This document shows, piece by piece, positions 11,200 to 36,460 of a DNA stretch of 64,000 nucleotides (the first letter of the stretch is position 1; each line of letters starts with the position of its first letter). This DNA comes from Brachypterus glaber (Eukaryota > Arthropoda > Insecta > Coleoptera > Kateretidae): NCBI GenBank assembly GCA_958510825.1, contig OY294048.1, positions 25,686,300 to 25,750,299 on the forward strand. The letters run 5' to 3'. The notes under the pieces are model-generated. The model did not search any database. It was not told the origin of the DNA and saw only the letters and a list, made by a program, of their open reading frames with translations. The position numbers and the translations under genes were made by a program.

Positions 11200-13503
11200 T
11201 GTACCGCGTTTTCCTGTCTAGAATAAGTAAAAACTAAAAAATTATCAGGCGCTGCCCTGGTTACTTATTATAGAAAAGAAAATGTACGGTTGCGATCGGC
11301 TAACTGGCATCAGTACGGGCACAGGGGTTCATGGATTAAAAATTATGATAATAAGCTTAGTTTAACACCTTGGGCGCCAGAATCTTGTAAACATACATGT
11401 GCTTGGCAGTTTATGTGTTAAGATTCAAACACATAAAAAATAATGTACTAGAATATTAATTATCTTTTACAGCATGTATAAACCTGAAAAATAACTATGA
11501 TTTGAATAGATTTGTATATCTTGTGTTGATTATAATTTAAACAAAAACTCAAATATGTGCTGTTACAATGTTTATTTAAAATGACAAGTAGACAACTTTA
11601 ATTAATCATATTAATTAAAATAAAATTATAAATTACCAAAAGTATGGTGAAAAGACCCCATTGCGAAATATAAAAAAAAATGTGGTGAACTACCCTATTG
11701 CAAAAATGTTAAAATATGTATACCAAAATTATTATGGTGAATAACCTAAATAAAAACAGTAATATAAGGTATGTGTTAATAAGTGAAAAATAGTAATCTA
11801 GGCGTACGGCCCAAAGTTGCAACTTTGTTTACAAACCAACCTAGAATATTCATAATAAAATAGAGCACCTTAATAAATATTATAATTTGAGAACTTGGAT
11901 ATTTTACCAATAATAAATATAGTAAACCGCATTTTCATTATTTACACTAAAACTATAAAAACCTGTTAATTAAAGTTGTCCCTGGAACGACCAAATACGT
12001 TGTCCCACTCCCTGATGATGTACGTCACTGTGCAGAACATTTCCTTGTCCTTGCCTTGAGAACTCCTTACAAATTTGAACACGTTTGAAACTCAAACGCT
12101 TGAGGATCCATTGAAACGTTTGTAAACCTCTTAGCTTAAAAACGGTACTGCAATTTACTGAACATCTTGAAAAATCTTGAAAACTCTTGAAAACTAAAGT
12201 GGAAAATTGAAGAACACCTCAATGAAAATTGAAGTTAAAGTTGAAATGGAAAGCTTCGCCATCGATACTCGTAAAATTTGAGATAACGGTAACGTTGTAA
12301 AATATAAAAGCTTCACCAACAATATTCATAAAATTTGGGATAGAGGTATCGTCAAAACATTCGAAGAACGTCAGAACAGAAATGGAAAAGCTTCACCAAC
12401 AATCTAGAAAGAAAGAACAGCGACTTTAGAACTCAGCCATCGATATGAAAAATCGAAATCCGTAATTAGATTTAAAATAAACTTACCCAGTCCAAAACTG
12501 AATTAATTGGAGCAGTAAGTGCTGAATACTAGAATACTCTGCAGCCTGAAGCCTTCATCTGTACGCCTCTAATGAAAATAAAGAAAACAACGTGTTAAAC
12601 ACTTGTAACTTAGGTAACCAAAAAGCGACTTACTTTGAAAGATGAATATTGTGGAATTTCCATTAAAACTGCTTGAACTAATTACGTAGGATTATACTAC
12701 ACTTCATTACAAACTTATTGCAACATTTTTACACAAACATAAACCACGGATGGTTTCACAAAAATCAGATTCTGATTTTACGACCTGAACGCCATTGCTT
12801 GTCGTTTTGAAAAAGAACGCCTCTCCCTTCAACTCCGGCAAGGTACAAAACTCCCCCCGTGGCGAAACTTGGAACTACGAACAACAAATCGATTTTGAGG
12901 GTAGGCAACACAAAAAACATCTATTCATAATCCCCATAATACTTGAAAATAAAGAAAAAGAATACTCTAAATAAGTTTAAAATGCCTAGCCATACATCTA
13001 ACAATCGTTTCATATGGTTTAAGAAATGATACGACGAAAATAAACCAACTTGAAGTCATCAGCTGACCATGCAATGCATACTGTATACCTGAATGCGGGT
13101 AGAAGTAAAACTAACCTCAAAATTAGGTAAACAATCTTTGATAATGATTTTATCCGACTTCCAGAAGCTTTAGCTGGGATTAAAAAGGTAAGACTAGCTG
13201 AAAAACATCAGTAGCTAACTCAAGTACTGAATGTAGTAGATTACTAGACGTTTGTTATTATATTTTAGGCTATCAAAAGTAAACACCAAAAATAAGACAA
13301 ATTCTGTAATAAAAGAAAAATGACCCAGCAAATGGAATCAAGGACCATCGCAAGACTTCCACAAGACCATACAATAAGTCTGTACTCAATCTTATATGTG
13401 CAAATAGAAAGAAATACTAACTTCTGAAAAAATGGTAACATCGTATGATTACGTGACACAGATCAGGTAATCTTTAAAAACAGTGGCAGTCATAACTGCT
13501 ACA
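11200..13503 (-). repeat. 5' LTR (element sense) of the Ty3/Gypsy element
   Basis: Same 2,304-bp sequence as 2341-4644, with no length change. Its AAAGCTTC repeat units lie at 12250, 12307 and 12387. It should carry the promoter of the element, reading leftward. Confidence 0.95.
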
Positions 13504-16500
13504 CCACAGCTGTTGACATGAACCTAGACATTCTTTTAGTTCAGGAGCCCTACAGGAAGAAAGGTAGCAACGGATTGTATTATATACCCCATTGCACAAA
13601 CTACCAAGTCTATGCGAGTACAGATAATGACTTCAGAGCTGCCATAATAGTTTTGAATCCCACTATAACAGGAATTATGGTACGGCAATGTACCTCGAAT
13701 AAACAATGTGTAGTAAGAATTAAATGCCTAGACTCCCTATTAACTATTATTTCCGCCTACTGGCCTCCAGTAAACTGTCAAAATGATATAGCTCCTGATT
13801 TAGAACTATTTGAGCAAGCAATCTCTTCTACAACAGACCCATTTATTCTAGTAGGTGTAGACACGAACGCTAGAAATAGACTATGGAATTCAGAAAGAAA
13901 TGATGCTAGAGGGGAAGAAGTTGCTATGATTTTTTCGGACGGGAATCTCCATATAATTAACGAACCGGGACATCCATTCACGTTTTCCAATCATCAGGGA
14001 GATAGTAATATCGATGTTACTCTTACTACTGACCTAGGGATTCGTAGAGTAAGTGACTGGCGAGTTCATGCCTACAGCACAGGTAGTGACCACAGGCTAA
14101 TATCGTTTAAAGTAGCTCTTAACAATTCTAATATCCCTAACTTTAAATGGGTCCAATCTAAAACAAATTTAGATCGGAATTTAGCACTAGATATGGCGAC
14201 AAGAGGGATAGAAGATATTGAAGAATATCTGCCTACTCAAAACAGTCTTTCTATTGAGGCAGCAGCAGAAAGGTTTACCGACCTGCTTCAAAACATAACT
14301 GAAACGTGTTTCAAAAAAAGGAAACTATTTATAAAAAAGCCAACATGGTGGAACGATCAGGCCGAAAAGTCTAAAAGAAAACTTCATTCTGCAAGGAAAG
14401 CCTACCAACAAGCTAGGGGAGAAGACCGAGTAAGACTATTAGCCATTTACGAACAGGAAAAAGAGACACATACCGCAAAGATTGAAAGTATAAGAATAAA
14501 GTCGTGGAATAATTTTGTTGCAAATGAGCTTAATACGTCTCCATGGAGCCTTCCTTATAAATTGGCCTCAAAGAAGCATGCATATGGATCAGTTGAATCT
14601 ACCATAGAAGTAAGAGAAGGTGAATATACGCTGGAAAGAGAAGATACTGCAAAAGCCATAATTGACAAGTGGGTAAAAGAAGATAAGGAGAACGAAGACA
14701 CAGATGAACAAACAGAGTTAAGACTTAGATCAAGATATATTACCACTGAAGATTCACCAATCAGAGAAGTTACTACAGAAGAAATCATGTTCTATATAAG
14801 AGGTTTAAAAAATAAAAAATCTCCAGGACCGGATAATATTCCTTCAGTCTTGCTCAAGGTACTTGCTCCCGCTATTGTAGAATTCTTGGTTCTTCTATTT
14901 AACAGCTGCTTTAAAACTGGATATTTTCCAAAGATATGGAAAAAGGGCAAGATTGTTGTTATTCGGAAGGCGGGCAGTACAAAAGAAGGTTTGGATGGTT
15001 GCAGGCCTATCACCCTACTTTCTTTCATAGGTAAAATCCTGGAAAAAGCAATCAAAACCAGATTAGAAGAAACTCCGAACATATATGGGAATAACCAGCA
15101 TGGTTTTGTAAGGGGCCGCAGTACCGTCAGTGCATGTAGGGCTACTCTAAATGCCATTGAAGCTCAGGATGGTAAACACATAGTGGTAGTTTTGCTGGAT
15201 ATAAAGGGAGCATTTGATAATCTTTGGTGGCCCACGATTATAAACGCTCTCGCAGAATCAAATGTTCCAAATTATATACTTAAGATACTTAAGAACTACC
15301 TCAAAGATCGGGAGACAAGCTTAGAATATGGAGGTGCTAAAGTGACAAAGACAAATGAAAAGGGTTGCGCGCAAGGATCAGGAATGGGCCCTTCACTTTG
15401 GAATTCTGGTCTTAAGCCTCTTCTTGGTATTCCTCTTGAGTTTGGAGAGATCGTAGCATATGCGGACGACTTAGCCTATGTTGTCAGCGGACATTCAAGA
15501 GACCAGCTGGAAGAAAGGGCTAACGCAGTCCTGGAACGCATTACCGCATGGGCATCAACCAACAAACTTGAGTTTTCCAGAGAGAAAAGTTGCTTTATTC
15601 ATTTTGGTCCAAAACTAGTAAGAAAACCGGCTATAAGATTATACGGTAGAATTATAAAACGGGTCGAAGAAGCAAGATATCTTGGCATAATCTTAGACAG
15701 AAAACGCAATTTTACTCCACACATTAAGTATGCAGCCGAAAAAGCAAAAAGTACATTTCTACAGCTTAAAAGCCTAACTAGAGCACTGTATAACCCACCA
15801 GAAAATTCTTTGAGAAAAATTTATGAAAAAGCCACCATTCCAGTCATGAGCTATGGGTATGAGATTTGGGGAAACTTTTCACATTACGCTAGGGCAAAAA
15901 CCGCCATTAATAGCGTAAGTGGCACTTGCTCCAGAGTTATAGCTGGTACGTACGCTTCGACCTCTTATCAAGCAGCATGTGTATTGGCAAAGATCCCGCC
16001 ACTGAACATTAAACTCAAGGAACTAAAGGCAAAGAAAGATTTTAGAAGAAGGGAAATAGCAACACATGGAGGTTTAGTTTTGGAGCCAGGGATGCACTGG
16101 AGTGAAGCTAAGACTTTACTTGAAGTGGAAACCACGCGAATTTGGCAAGAAGTATGGGACGAGGCTGATGAAGGCAGAGTAACACATCAACTTTTTTCCA
16201 ATATCTCAAGAAGATTACAGGCTACTTTTAATATGGATAGGGAAATAGCACAAATATTTACAGGACATGGACATTTTAAGACTCATCTTTACAGAGTAGG
16301 CAAAGAGCGGGATGGTAACTGTGAGTTATGTAATGTTCCAGATGATCCCATACATAGAATTGTAGAGTGTGTTCTTTTTGATCAGCAAAGACAAATAGTA
16401 AGAGACTTGATTGGACCGATTCAAGTTGACTCTGTGGTGTACGATTTGCAAGATCTGGGAAGGTTGGATGTTCTGAAGGACTTCATAGCAGAAGAATTTC

Positions 16501-16520
16501 GATTAGGAACTCAAGCATAG
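13504..16520 (+). pseudogene. ORF2 of R1-like copy 1, 3' part after the LTR insertion
   Basis: Continues ORF2 from the CCAC target duplication and stays open for about 1,000 codons to the stop at 16518-16520. It holds most of the endonuclease (VGVDTN, GSDHRL), the whole RT (LLDIKGAF, YADDLAYV) and the C-terminal CX2CX7HX4C motif. Apart from the LTR insertion I see no damage. As it stands the gene cannot make full ORF2 because its first ~34 codons lie 11 kb away. Confidence 0.93.
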
Positions 16521-24779
<8,259 letters not shown>

Positions 24780-26213
24780 ATGGGTCCATCCAAAAAAGAT
24801 CCAGACAAGGGAAGGAAGAACTCGGAAAACATACAGGAAGATTCAGGAGAAGGAAGAAGTAGAACAAGTTCGATGTCTTCCAATATAGGCTACATTTCTA
24901 TAATCAGCAATAAAGATGAAAAACTAGAAACGTCCCCTACCACATCCACAAGAAGAAAGAGAGTAAGCGATAGTCCAAAAAGTGAAGAAGAAATTTCTGA
25001 AGATAAGCGCGCATCAATAGAAGACAGTTTTTCATTGGCGTTTGAACTTCTTAAATCAATATCAACAAAAGCTAGTGGTATTAAAAGAGAAAATTATGCA
25101 CAAGAAAGAGTTCAAATTCAAAGTATTGATTCAAAGCTTAGCAAAGTACTAAAGGGCATAAAAAACGGAGGACACAAATTAGTTGCTGACAAACGTACAT
25201 TGGCCCAGAATGAAGTTGTAGAAGAATTAAAACAGGTACAAACTTTGCTTAGAACGCAAATTAAAGCTCATGGTACTTTGGTTAACGAAGTCAAAGATCT
25301 AAAAGCAGCAGGTTCTGTCCCTCCCACCGTTACATATGGTCAAGTTGCTTCAAGGAATGTCGCTGCTACAGTAGCTATGCCAACAGGCAAGAAAGCAATA
25401 ACCAAGAAGTCTTACCGTGTACTTCTAAAATCAGAGGACCCAACAGTAACTTCCGATCTGTTAAAGGACAAAATATTAAAAGATATTAAACCCAGTAAAC
25501 TTGGTTTAATACGTCCACGAGTATACAAAAATTGGGAAGGGGTTATAATAGAATCAGATAACGATAAAACTACCGAAATTACAAATGCTAGGGAAATAAA
25601 AGACCTCAATGTTCAGGTTTCGCATTTTGACAAACTAAGACCAAGAATGGCAATTTTTAACGTACCCTCATATATTGATGAACACGACCTTGAGGCTGCT
25701 ATAAAGGACGAAAATTTTCCTGGAATTGATATTGGCTTAATCAAACCGGCTTATAAGTTTGGAAAGCGTAACTTGCATTATGTTCACTGGGTAGTTGAAA
25801 CTGATCCAAAAGCAAGAGCGGCCTTACTATCAAGAGGAAAGATTGGAATTCGGTGGCATTCGTGTGATGTTAAGGATCGTGTAGCAGTATCACAATGTTA
25901 TAGATGCCTAAAATTTGGACACATTGCAAATAAGTGTGACCCAACTAAACACGAACCAGCTTGTAGATTTTGTCTTGAAACGCACGAGTCTAAAGAGTGT
26001 CCTAGAAAAGATAAGCCGAAAGAAGCTGTTTGTACCCTTTGCACAAGTTACAATACAAAGAGGAATAAAAATGATGATGTAAGACATCTAGCAGGTTCCA
26101 ACTCATGTGGAGTAATTAAGCGAAGACTGCAGGAGCAGACAGAAAGCACTGATTACGGTTCAACAATTCAGCAACAAGGATGGGGTATAGAATTTCCAGC
26201 ACAATGTTCTTAG
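24780..26213 (+). CDS. ORF1 protein of R1-like retrotransposon, copy 2
   Basis: 477 aa, identical to the copy 1 product. Zinc knuckles at C373-C386 and C395-C407, with a degenerate third set at C418-C443, give single-stranded nucleic-acid binding. Its stop codon (26211-26213) lies inside the ORF2 start region: an ORF2 ATG at 26204 falls 5 bases before the end of the TAG trinucleotide's first base, so the two frames overlap. ORF2 is therefore likely to be translated by reinitiation or from a bicistronic RNA. Confidence 0.93.
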   Translation: MGPSKKDPDKGRKNSENIQEDSGEGRSRTSSMSSNIGYISIISNKDEKLETSPTTSTRRKRVSDSPKSEEEISEDKRASIEDSFSLAFELLKSISTKASGIKRENYAQERVQIQSIDSKLSKVLKGIKNGGHKLVADKRTLAQNEVVEELKQVQTLLRTQIKAHGTLVNEVKDLKAAGSVPPTVTYGQVASRNVAATVAMPTGKKAITKKSYRVLLKSEDPTVTSDLLKDKILKDIKPSKLGLIRPRVYKNWEGVIIESDNDKTTEITNAREIKDLNVQVSHFDKLRPRMAIFNVPSYIDEHDLEAAIKDENFPGIDIGLIKPAYKFGKRNLHYVHWVVETDPKARAALLSRGKIGIRWHSCDVKDRVAVSQCYRCLKFGHIANKCDPTKHEPACRFCLETHESKECPRKDKPKEAVCTLCTSYNTKRNKNDDVRHLAGSNSCGVIKRRLQEQTESTDYGSTIQQQGWGIEFPAQCS

Positions 26214-29200
26214 ACAAGTTAAAAGTCGGTCAGGTCAACTTGCAGAAGTCGCGAAATTTTACCACAGAGATGATTACCACAGCTGTTGACATGAACCTAG
26301 ACATTCTTTTAGTTCAGGAGCCCTACAGGAAGAAAGGTAGCAACGGATTGTATTATATACCCCATTGCACAAACTACCAAGTCTATGCGAGTACAGATAA
26401 TGACTTCAGAGCTGCCATAATAGTTTTGAATCCCACTATAACAGGAATTATGGTACGGCAATGTACCTCGAATAAACAATGTGTAGTAAGAATTAAATGC
26501 CTAGACTCCCTATTAACTATTATTTCCGCCTACTGGCCTCCAGTAAACTGTCAAAATGATATAGCTCCTGATTTAGAACTATTTGAGCAAGCAATCTCTT
26601 CTACAACAGACCCATTTATTCTAGTAGGTGTAGACACGAACGCTAGAAATAGACTATGGAATTCAGAAAGAAATGATGCTAGAGGGGAAGAAGTTGCTAT
26701 GATTTTTTCGGACGGGAATCTCCATATAATTAACGAACCGGGACATCCATTCACGTTTTCCAATCATCAGGGAGATAGTAATATCGATGTTACTCTTACT
26801 ACTGACCTAGGGATTCGTAGAGTAAGTGACTGGCGAGTTCATGCCTACAGCACAGGTAGTGACCACAGGCTAATATCGTTTAAAGTAGCTCTTAACAATT
26901 CTAATATCCCTAACTTTAAATGGGTCCAATCTAAAACAAATTTAGATCGGAATTTAGCACTAGATATGGCGACAAGAGGGATAGAAGATATTGAAGAATA
27001 TCTGCCTACTCAAAACAGTCTTTCTATTGAGGCAGCAGCAGAAAGGTTTACCGACCTGCTTCAAAACATAACTGAAACGTGTTTCAAAAAAAGGAAACTA
27101 TTTATAAAAAAGCCAACATGGTGGAACGATCAGGCCGAAAAGTCTAAAAGAAAACTTCATTCTGCAAGGAAAGCCTACCAACAAGCTAGGGGAGAAGACC
27201 GAGTAAGACTATTAGCCATTTACGAACAGGAAAAAGAGACACATACCGCAAAGATTGAAAGTATAAGAATAAAGTCGTGGAATAATTTTGTTGCAAATGA
27301 GCTTAATACGTCTCCATGGAGCCTTCCTTATAAATTGGCCTCAAAGAAGCATGCATATGGATCAGTTGAATCTACCATAGAAGTAAGAGAAGGTGAATAT
27401 ACGCTGGAAAGAGAAGATACTGCAAAAGCCATAATTGACAAGTGGGTAAAAGAAGATAAGGAGAACGAAGACACAGATGAACAAACAGAGTTAAGACTTA
27501 GATCAAGATATATTACCACTGAAGATTCACCAATCAGAGAAGTTACTACAGAAGAAATCATGTTCTATATAAGAGGTTTAAAAAATAAAAAATCTCCAGG
27601 ACCGGATAATATTCCTTCAGTCTTGCTCAAGGTACTTGCTCCCGCTATTGTAGAATTCTTGGTTCTTCTATTTAACAGCTGCTTTAAAACTGGATATTTT
27701 CCAAAGATATGGAAAAAGGGCAAGATTGTTGTTATTCGGAAGGCGGGCAGTACAAAAGAAGGTTTGGATGGTTGCAGGCCTATCACCCTACTTTCTTTCA
27801 TAGGTAAAATCCTGGAAAAAGCAATCAAAACCAGATTAGAAGAAACTCCGAACATATATGGGAATAACCAGCATGGTTTTGTAAGGGGCCGCAGTACCGT
27901 CAGTGCATGTAGGGCTACTCTAAATGCCATTGAAGCTCAGGATGGTAAACACATAGTGGTAGTTTTGCTGGATATAAAGGGAGCATTTGATAATCTTTGG
28001 TGGCCCACGATTATAAACGCTCTCGCAGAATCAAATGTTCCAAATTATATACTTAAGATACTTAAGAACTACCTCAAAGATCGGGAGACAAGCTTAGAAT
28101 ATGGAGGTGCTAAAGTGACAAAGACAAATGAAAAGGGTTGCGCGCAAGGATCAGGAATGGGCCCTTCACTTTGGAATTCTGGTCTTAAGCCTCTTCTTGG
28201 TATTCCTCTTGAGTTTGGAGAGATCGTAGCATATGCGGACGACTTAGCCTATGTTGTCAGCGGACATTCAAGAGACCAGCTGGAAGAAAGGGCTAACGCA
28301 GTCCTGGAACGCATTACCGCATGGGCATCAACCAACAAACTTGAGTTTTCCAGAGAGAAAAGTTGCTTTATTCATTTTGGTCCAAAACTAGTAAGAAAAC
28401 CGGCTATAAGATTATACGGTAGAATTATAAAACGGGTCGAAGAAGCAAGATATCTTGGCATAATCTTAGACAGAAAACGCAATTTTACTCCACACATTAA
28501 GTATGCAGCCGAAAAAGCAAAAAGTACATTTCTACAGCTTAAAAGCCTAACTAGAGCACTGTATAACCCACCAGAAAATTCTTTGAGAAAAATTTATGAA
28601 AAAGCCACCATTCCAGTCATGAGCTATGGGTATGAGATTTGGGGAAACTTTTCACATTACGCTAGGGCAAAAACCGCCATTAATAGCGTAAGTGGCACTT
28701 GCTCCAGAGTTATAGCTGGTACGTACGCTTCGACCTCTTATCAAGCAGCATGTGTATTGGCAAAGATCCCGCCACTGAACATTAAACTCAAGGAACTAAA
28801 GGCAAAGAAAGATTTTAGAAGAAGGGAAATAGCAACACATGGAGGTTTAGTTTTGGAGCCAGGGATGCACTGGAGTGAAGCTAAGACTTTACTTGAAGTG
28901 GAAACCACGCGAATTTGGCAAGAAGTATGGGACGAGGCTGATGAAGGCAGAGTAACACATCAACTTTTTTCCAATATCTCAAGAAGATTACAGGCTACTT
29001 TTAATATGGATAGGGAAATAGCACAAATATTTACAGGACATGGACATTTTAAGACTCATCTTTACAGAGTAGGCAAAGAGCGGGATGGTAACTGTGAGTT
29101 ATGTAATGTTCCAGATGATCCCATACATAGAATTGTAGAGTGTGTTCTTTTTGATCAGCAAAGACAAATAGTAAGAGACTTGATTGGACCGATTCAAGTT

Positions 29201-29293
29201 GACTCTGTGGTGTACGATTTGCAAGATCTGGGAAGGTTGGATGTTCTGAAGGACTTCATAGCAGAAGAATTTCGATTAGGAACTCAAGCATAG
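26180..29293 (+). CDS. ORF2 protein: endonuclease-reverse transcriptase of the R1-like element
   Basis: Up to 1,037 aa; expected to nick the target repeat and copy the element RNA onto it. Two starts are possible, 26180 and 26204; the second overlaps the ORF1 stop and loses no known motif. The APE-type endonuclease occupies about 15-235, with N20, E47, D152, N154 and the SDHR motif (D228, H229). RT motifs run from about 470 to 730: QHGFVRGRST, LLDIKGAF (D598), CAQGSGMGP and YADD at 685-688. The C-terminal zinc motif C972-C975-H983-C988 (CX2CX7HX4C) matches the R1 type. All catalytic residues are present. The endonuclease must decide insertion into (TCTG)n, since both copies enter the same repeat phase. 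Confidence 0.95.
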   Translation: MGYRISSTMFLDKLKVGQVNLQKSRNFTTEMITTAVDMNLDILLVQEPYRKKGSNGLYYIPHCTNYQVYASTDNDFRAAIIVLNPTITGIMVRQCTSNKQCVVRIKCLDSLLTIISAYWPPVNCQNDIAPDLELFEQAISSTTDPFILVGVDTNARNRLWNSERNDARGEEVAMIFSDGNLHIINEPGHPFTFSNHQGDSNIDVTLTTDLGIRRVSDWRVHAYSTGSDHRLISFKVALNNSNIPNFKWVQSKTNLDRNLALDMATRGIEDIEEYLPTQNSLSIEAAAERFTDLLQNITETCFKKRKLFIKKPTWWNDQAEKSKRKLHSARKAYQQARGEDRVRLLAIYEQEKETHTAKIESIRIKSWNNFVANELNTSPWSLPYKLASKKHAYGSVESTIEVREGEYTLEREDTAKAIIDKWVKEDKENEDTDEQTELRLRSRYITTEDSPIREVTTEEIMFYIRGLKNKKSPGPDNIPSVLLKVLAPAIVEFLVLLFNSCFKTGYFPKIWKKGKIVVIRKAGSTKEGLDGCRPITLLSFIGKILEKAIKTRLEETPNIYGNNQHGFVRGRSTVSACRATLNAIEAQDGKHIVVVLLDIKGAFDNLWWPTIINALAESNVPNYILKILKNYLKDRETSLEYGGAKVTKTNEKGCAQGSGMGPSLWNSGLKPLLGIPLEFGEIVAYADDLAYVVSGHSRDQLEERANAVLERITAWASTNKLEFSREKSCFIHFGPKLVRKPAIRLYGRIIKRVEEARYLGIILDRKRNFTPHIKYAAEKAKSTFLQLKSLTRALYNPPENSLRKIYEKATIPVMSYGYEIWGNFSHYARAKTAINSVSGTCSRVIAGTYASTSYQAACVLAKIPPLNIKLKELKAKKDFRRREIATHGGLVLEPGMHWSEAKTLLEVETTRIWQEVWDEADEGRVTHQLFSNISRRLQATFNMDREIAQIFTGHGHFKTHLYRVGKERDGNCELCNVPDDPIHRIVECVLFDQQRQIVRDLIGPIQVDSVVYDLQDLGRLDVLKDFIAEEFRLGTQA

Positions 29294-35207
<5,914 letters not shown>

Positions 35208-35208
35208 C

Positions 35209-36267
35209 GTTTAGGACCCGCTTGGAAAGACTAACATGGAAAGAATTACTTTATCTTAATATTGAAGATGCATTTGCGTATTTTGAGGAATCAATTAGAT
35301 GGTGTTTTGATGTTTCCTGTCCTTTACAAAATATTAAAATAAATCATTCATTGGATAGGGGATGGGTAACTCAAAGCATTGTAGATGAGGGGAAAAAACT
35401 TAAATTTTTGTACAGTATCTTAAATAATAATTATATTCAAAATGGCATAACGTTCAGTGAATACAAAAATGCAAAAAATCTCCATAAATATAATATTAGA
35501 AAAGCTAAAAAACAATATTATAGCGAAAAGATAAATAATAGTACCAATAAGTCCAAATCTACATGGCAAATAGTTAATATGAAATTGGTAGAAAAAAAGT
35601 TAATAATTCAATTAATAAAATTGTATTCAACTCAAATATGTCCCTGCCATGTACGGTTTCTAGTTTTATTTCTAAAATTCCCTTTAGAGAAAGGTCGATA
35701 GATAAATCAGAAATCTATGAAAAATAAAAAATCTTGCGGAAACGATGGCCTATCTGCTTCCGTTTTGCTGCAGGTATTTGACCTAATTATTGATCCCTTT
35801 ACGTACCTGATAAGTGTCTTCAAAACTGCACTAGTTACCCCAATTTATAAAAAGGGTAGTTTAACTAATATAGATAATTATAGACAAATTTCTGTCATAG
35901 ATACTTTTTCAAAAATTATGGAAAAAATAGTTTATAAGTTGGTATGTAACTATGCAGAGGATAATAATATTTTAACGCCTGCACAACACGGTTTTCGTTT
36001 AAAAAGGTCCACTGAATCAGCTTTATATGGTTTACTTAACTTTACTTACTCTGAGCTTGATTCTGGTAAATATGTAGTGTGTCTTCAGTTTGATGTTTCC
36101 AAAGCTTTTGACACCGTTTGTCCAAAATTTAAAAAAACAAGCTGGATTGTATTGGTATACCTCATAATATTTCAAACTGGATTTACTCTTACCTTATGAG
36201 TAGGAAACTTATTATTAACCTAAATGGGAGAACAAAATCGAAGGTTTTTAATTCGAAGCTTGGTGTT
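35209..36267 (+). pseudogene. Jockey/CR1-like ORF2 fragment (linker and N-terminal RT)
   Basis: The sequence encodes the region between endonuclease and RT of a Jockey-type ORF2, then early RT motifs: TPIYKKGS, QHGFRLKRST and FDVSKAFDTV. It stops being recognisable at a Leu-Gly-Val just before the expected PQGS motif, exactly where a 98-bp tandem repeat starts. There is a stop at about 35700, a short in-frame gap before KTALVTPIYKKG (the usual SG.FP segment is missing), and a frameshift near 36130-36170. The 5' end is cut at the (TCTG)n boundary. It is a dead, twice-truncated copy. Confidence 0.8.
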
Positions 36268-36460
36268 CTGGCAAAGATATACAAATATATCATGCGCAGT
36301 AAAGATTGGTGAACTATTTTTATGCGAAACGTGTTTAATAATACATGCGAATACGCAAAATTGTTCTGGTAAAGATATACGAATATATCATGCGCAGTAA
36401 AGATTGGTGAAACATATTTATGCGCAAACTTGTTTATTATACATACGAATGCACAGAAGT
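36265..36460. repeat. 98-bp tandem duplication
   Basis: Two units, 36265-36362 and 36363-36460, each starting GTTCTGG; a third start appears at 36461 but diverges after seven bases. The units are roughly 80% identical by eye and share AATATATCATGCGCAGTAAA. Confidence 0.85.

Larger units (their letters stand above)
2341..13503 (-). mobile_element. Ty3/Gypsy LTR retrotransposon inserted in R1-like ORF2
   Basis: Complete minus-strand element: two 2,304-bp LTRs at a constant offset of 8,859 bp, TG...CA ends, and a 6,555-bp internal region with leader, gag, pol and a polypurine tract. The 4-bp target duplication CCAC lies at 2337-2340 and 13504-13507. The uninterrupted target is visible in copy 2 at 26277-26280. 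Pol order is protease, RT, RNase H, integrase, which defines Ty3/Gypsy. No env ORF is present. The LTRs show no indel relative to each other and an identical 64-codon shadow frame, so insertion looks recent. Confidence 0.96.
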
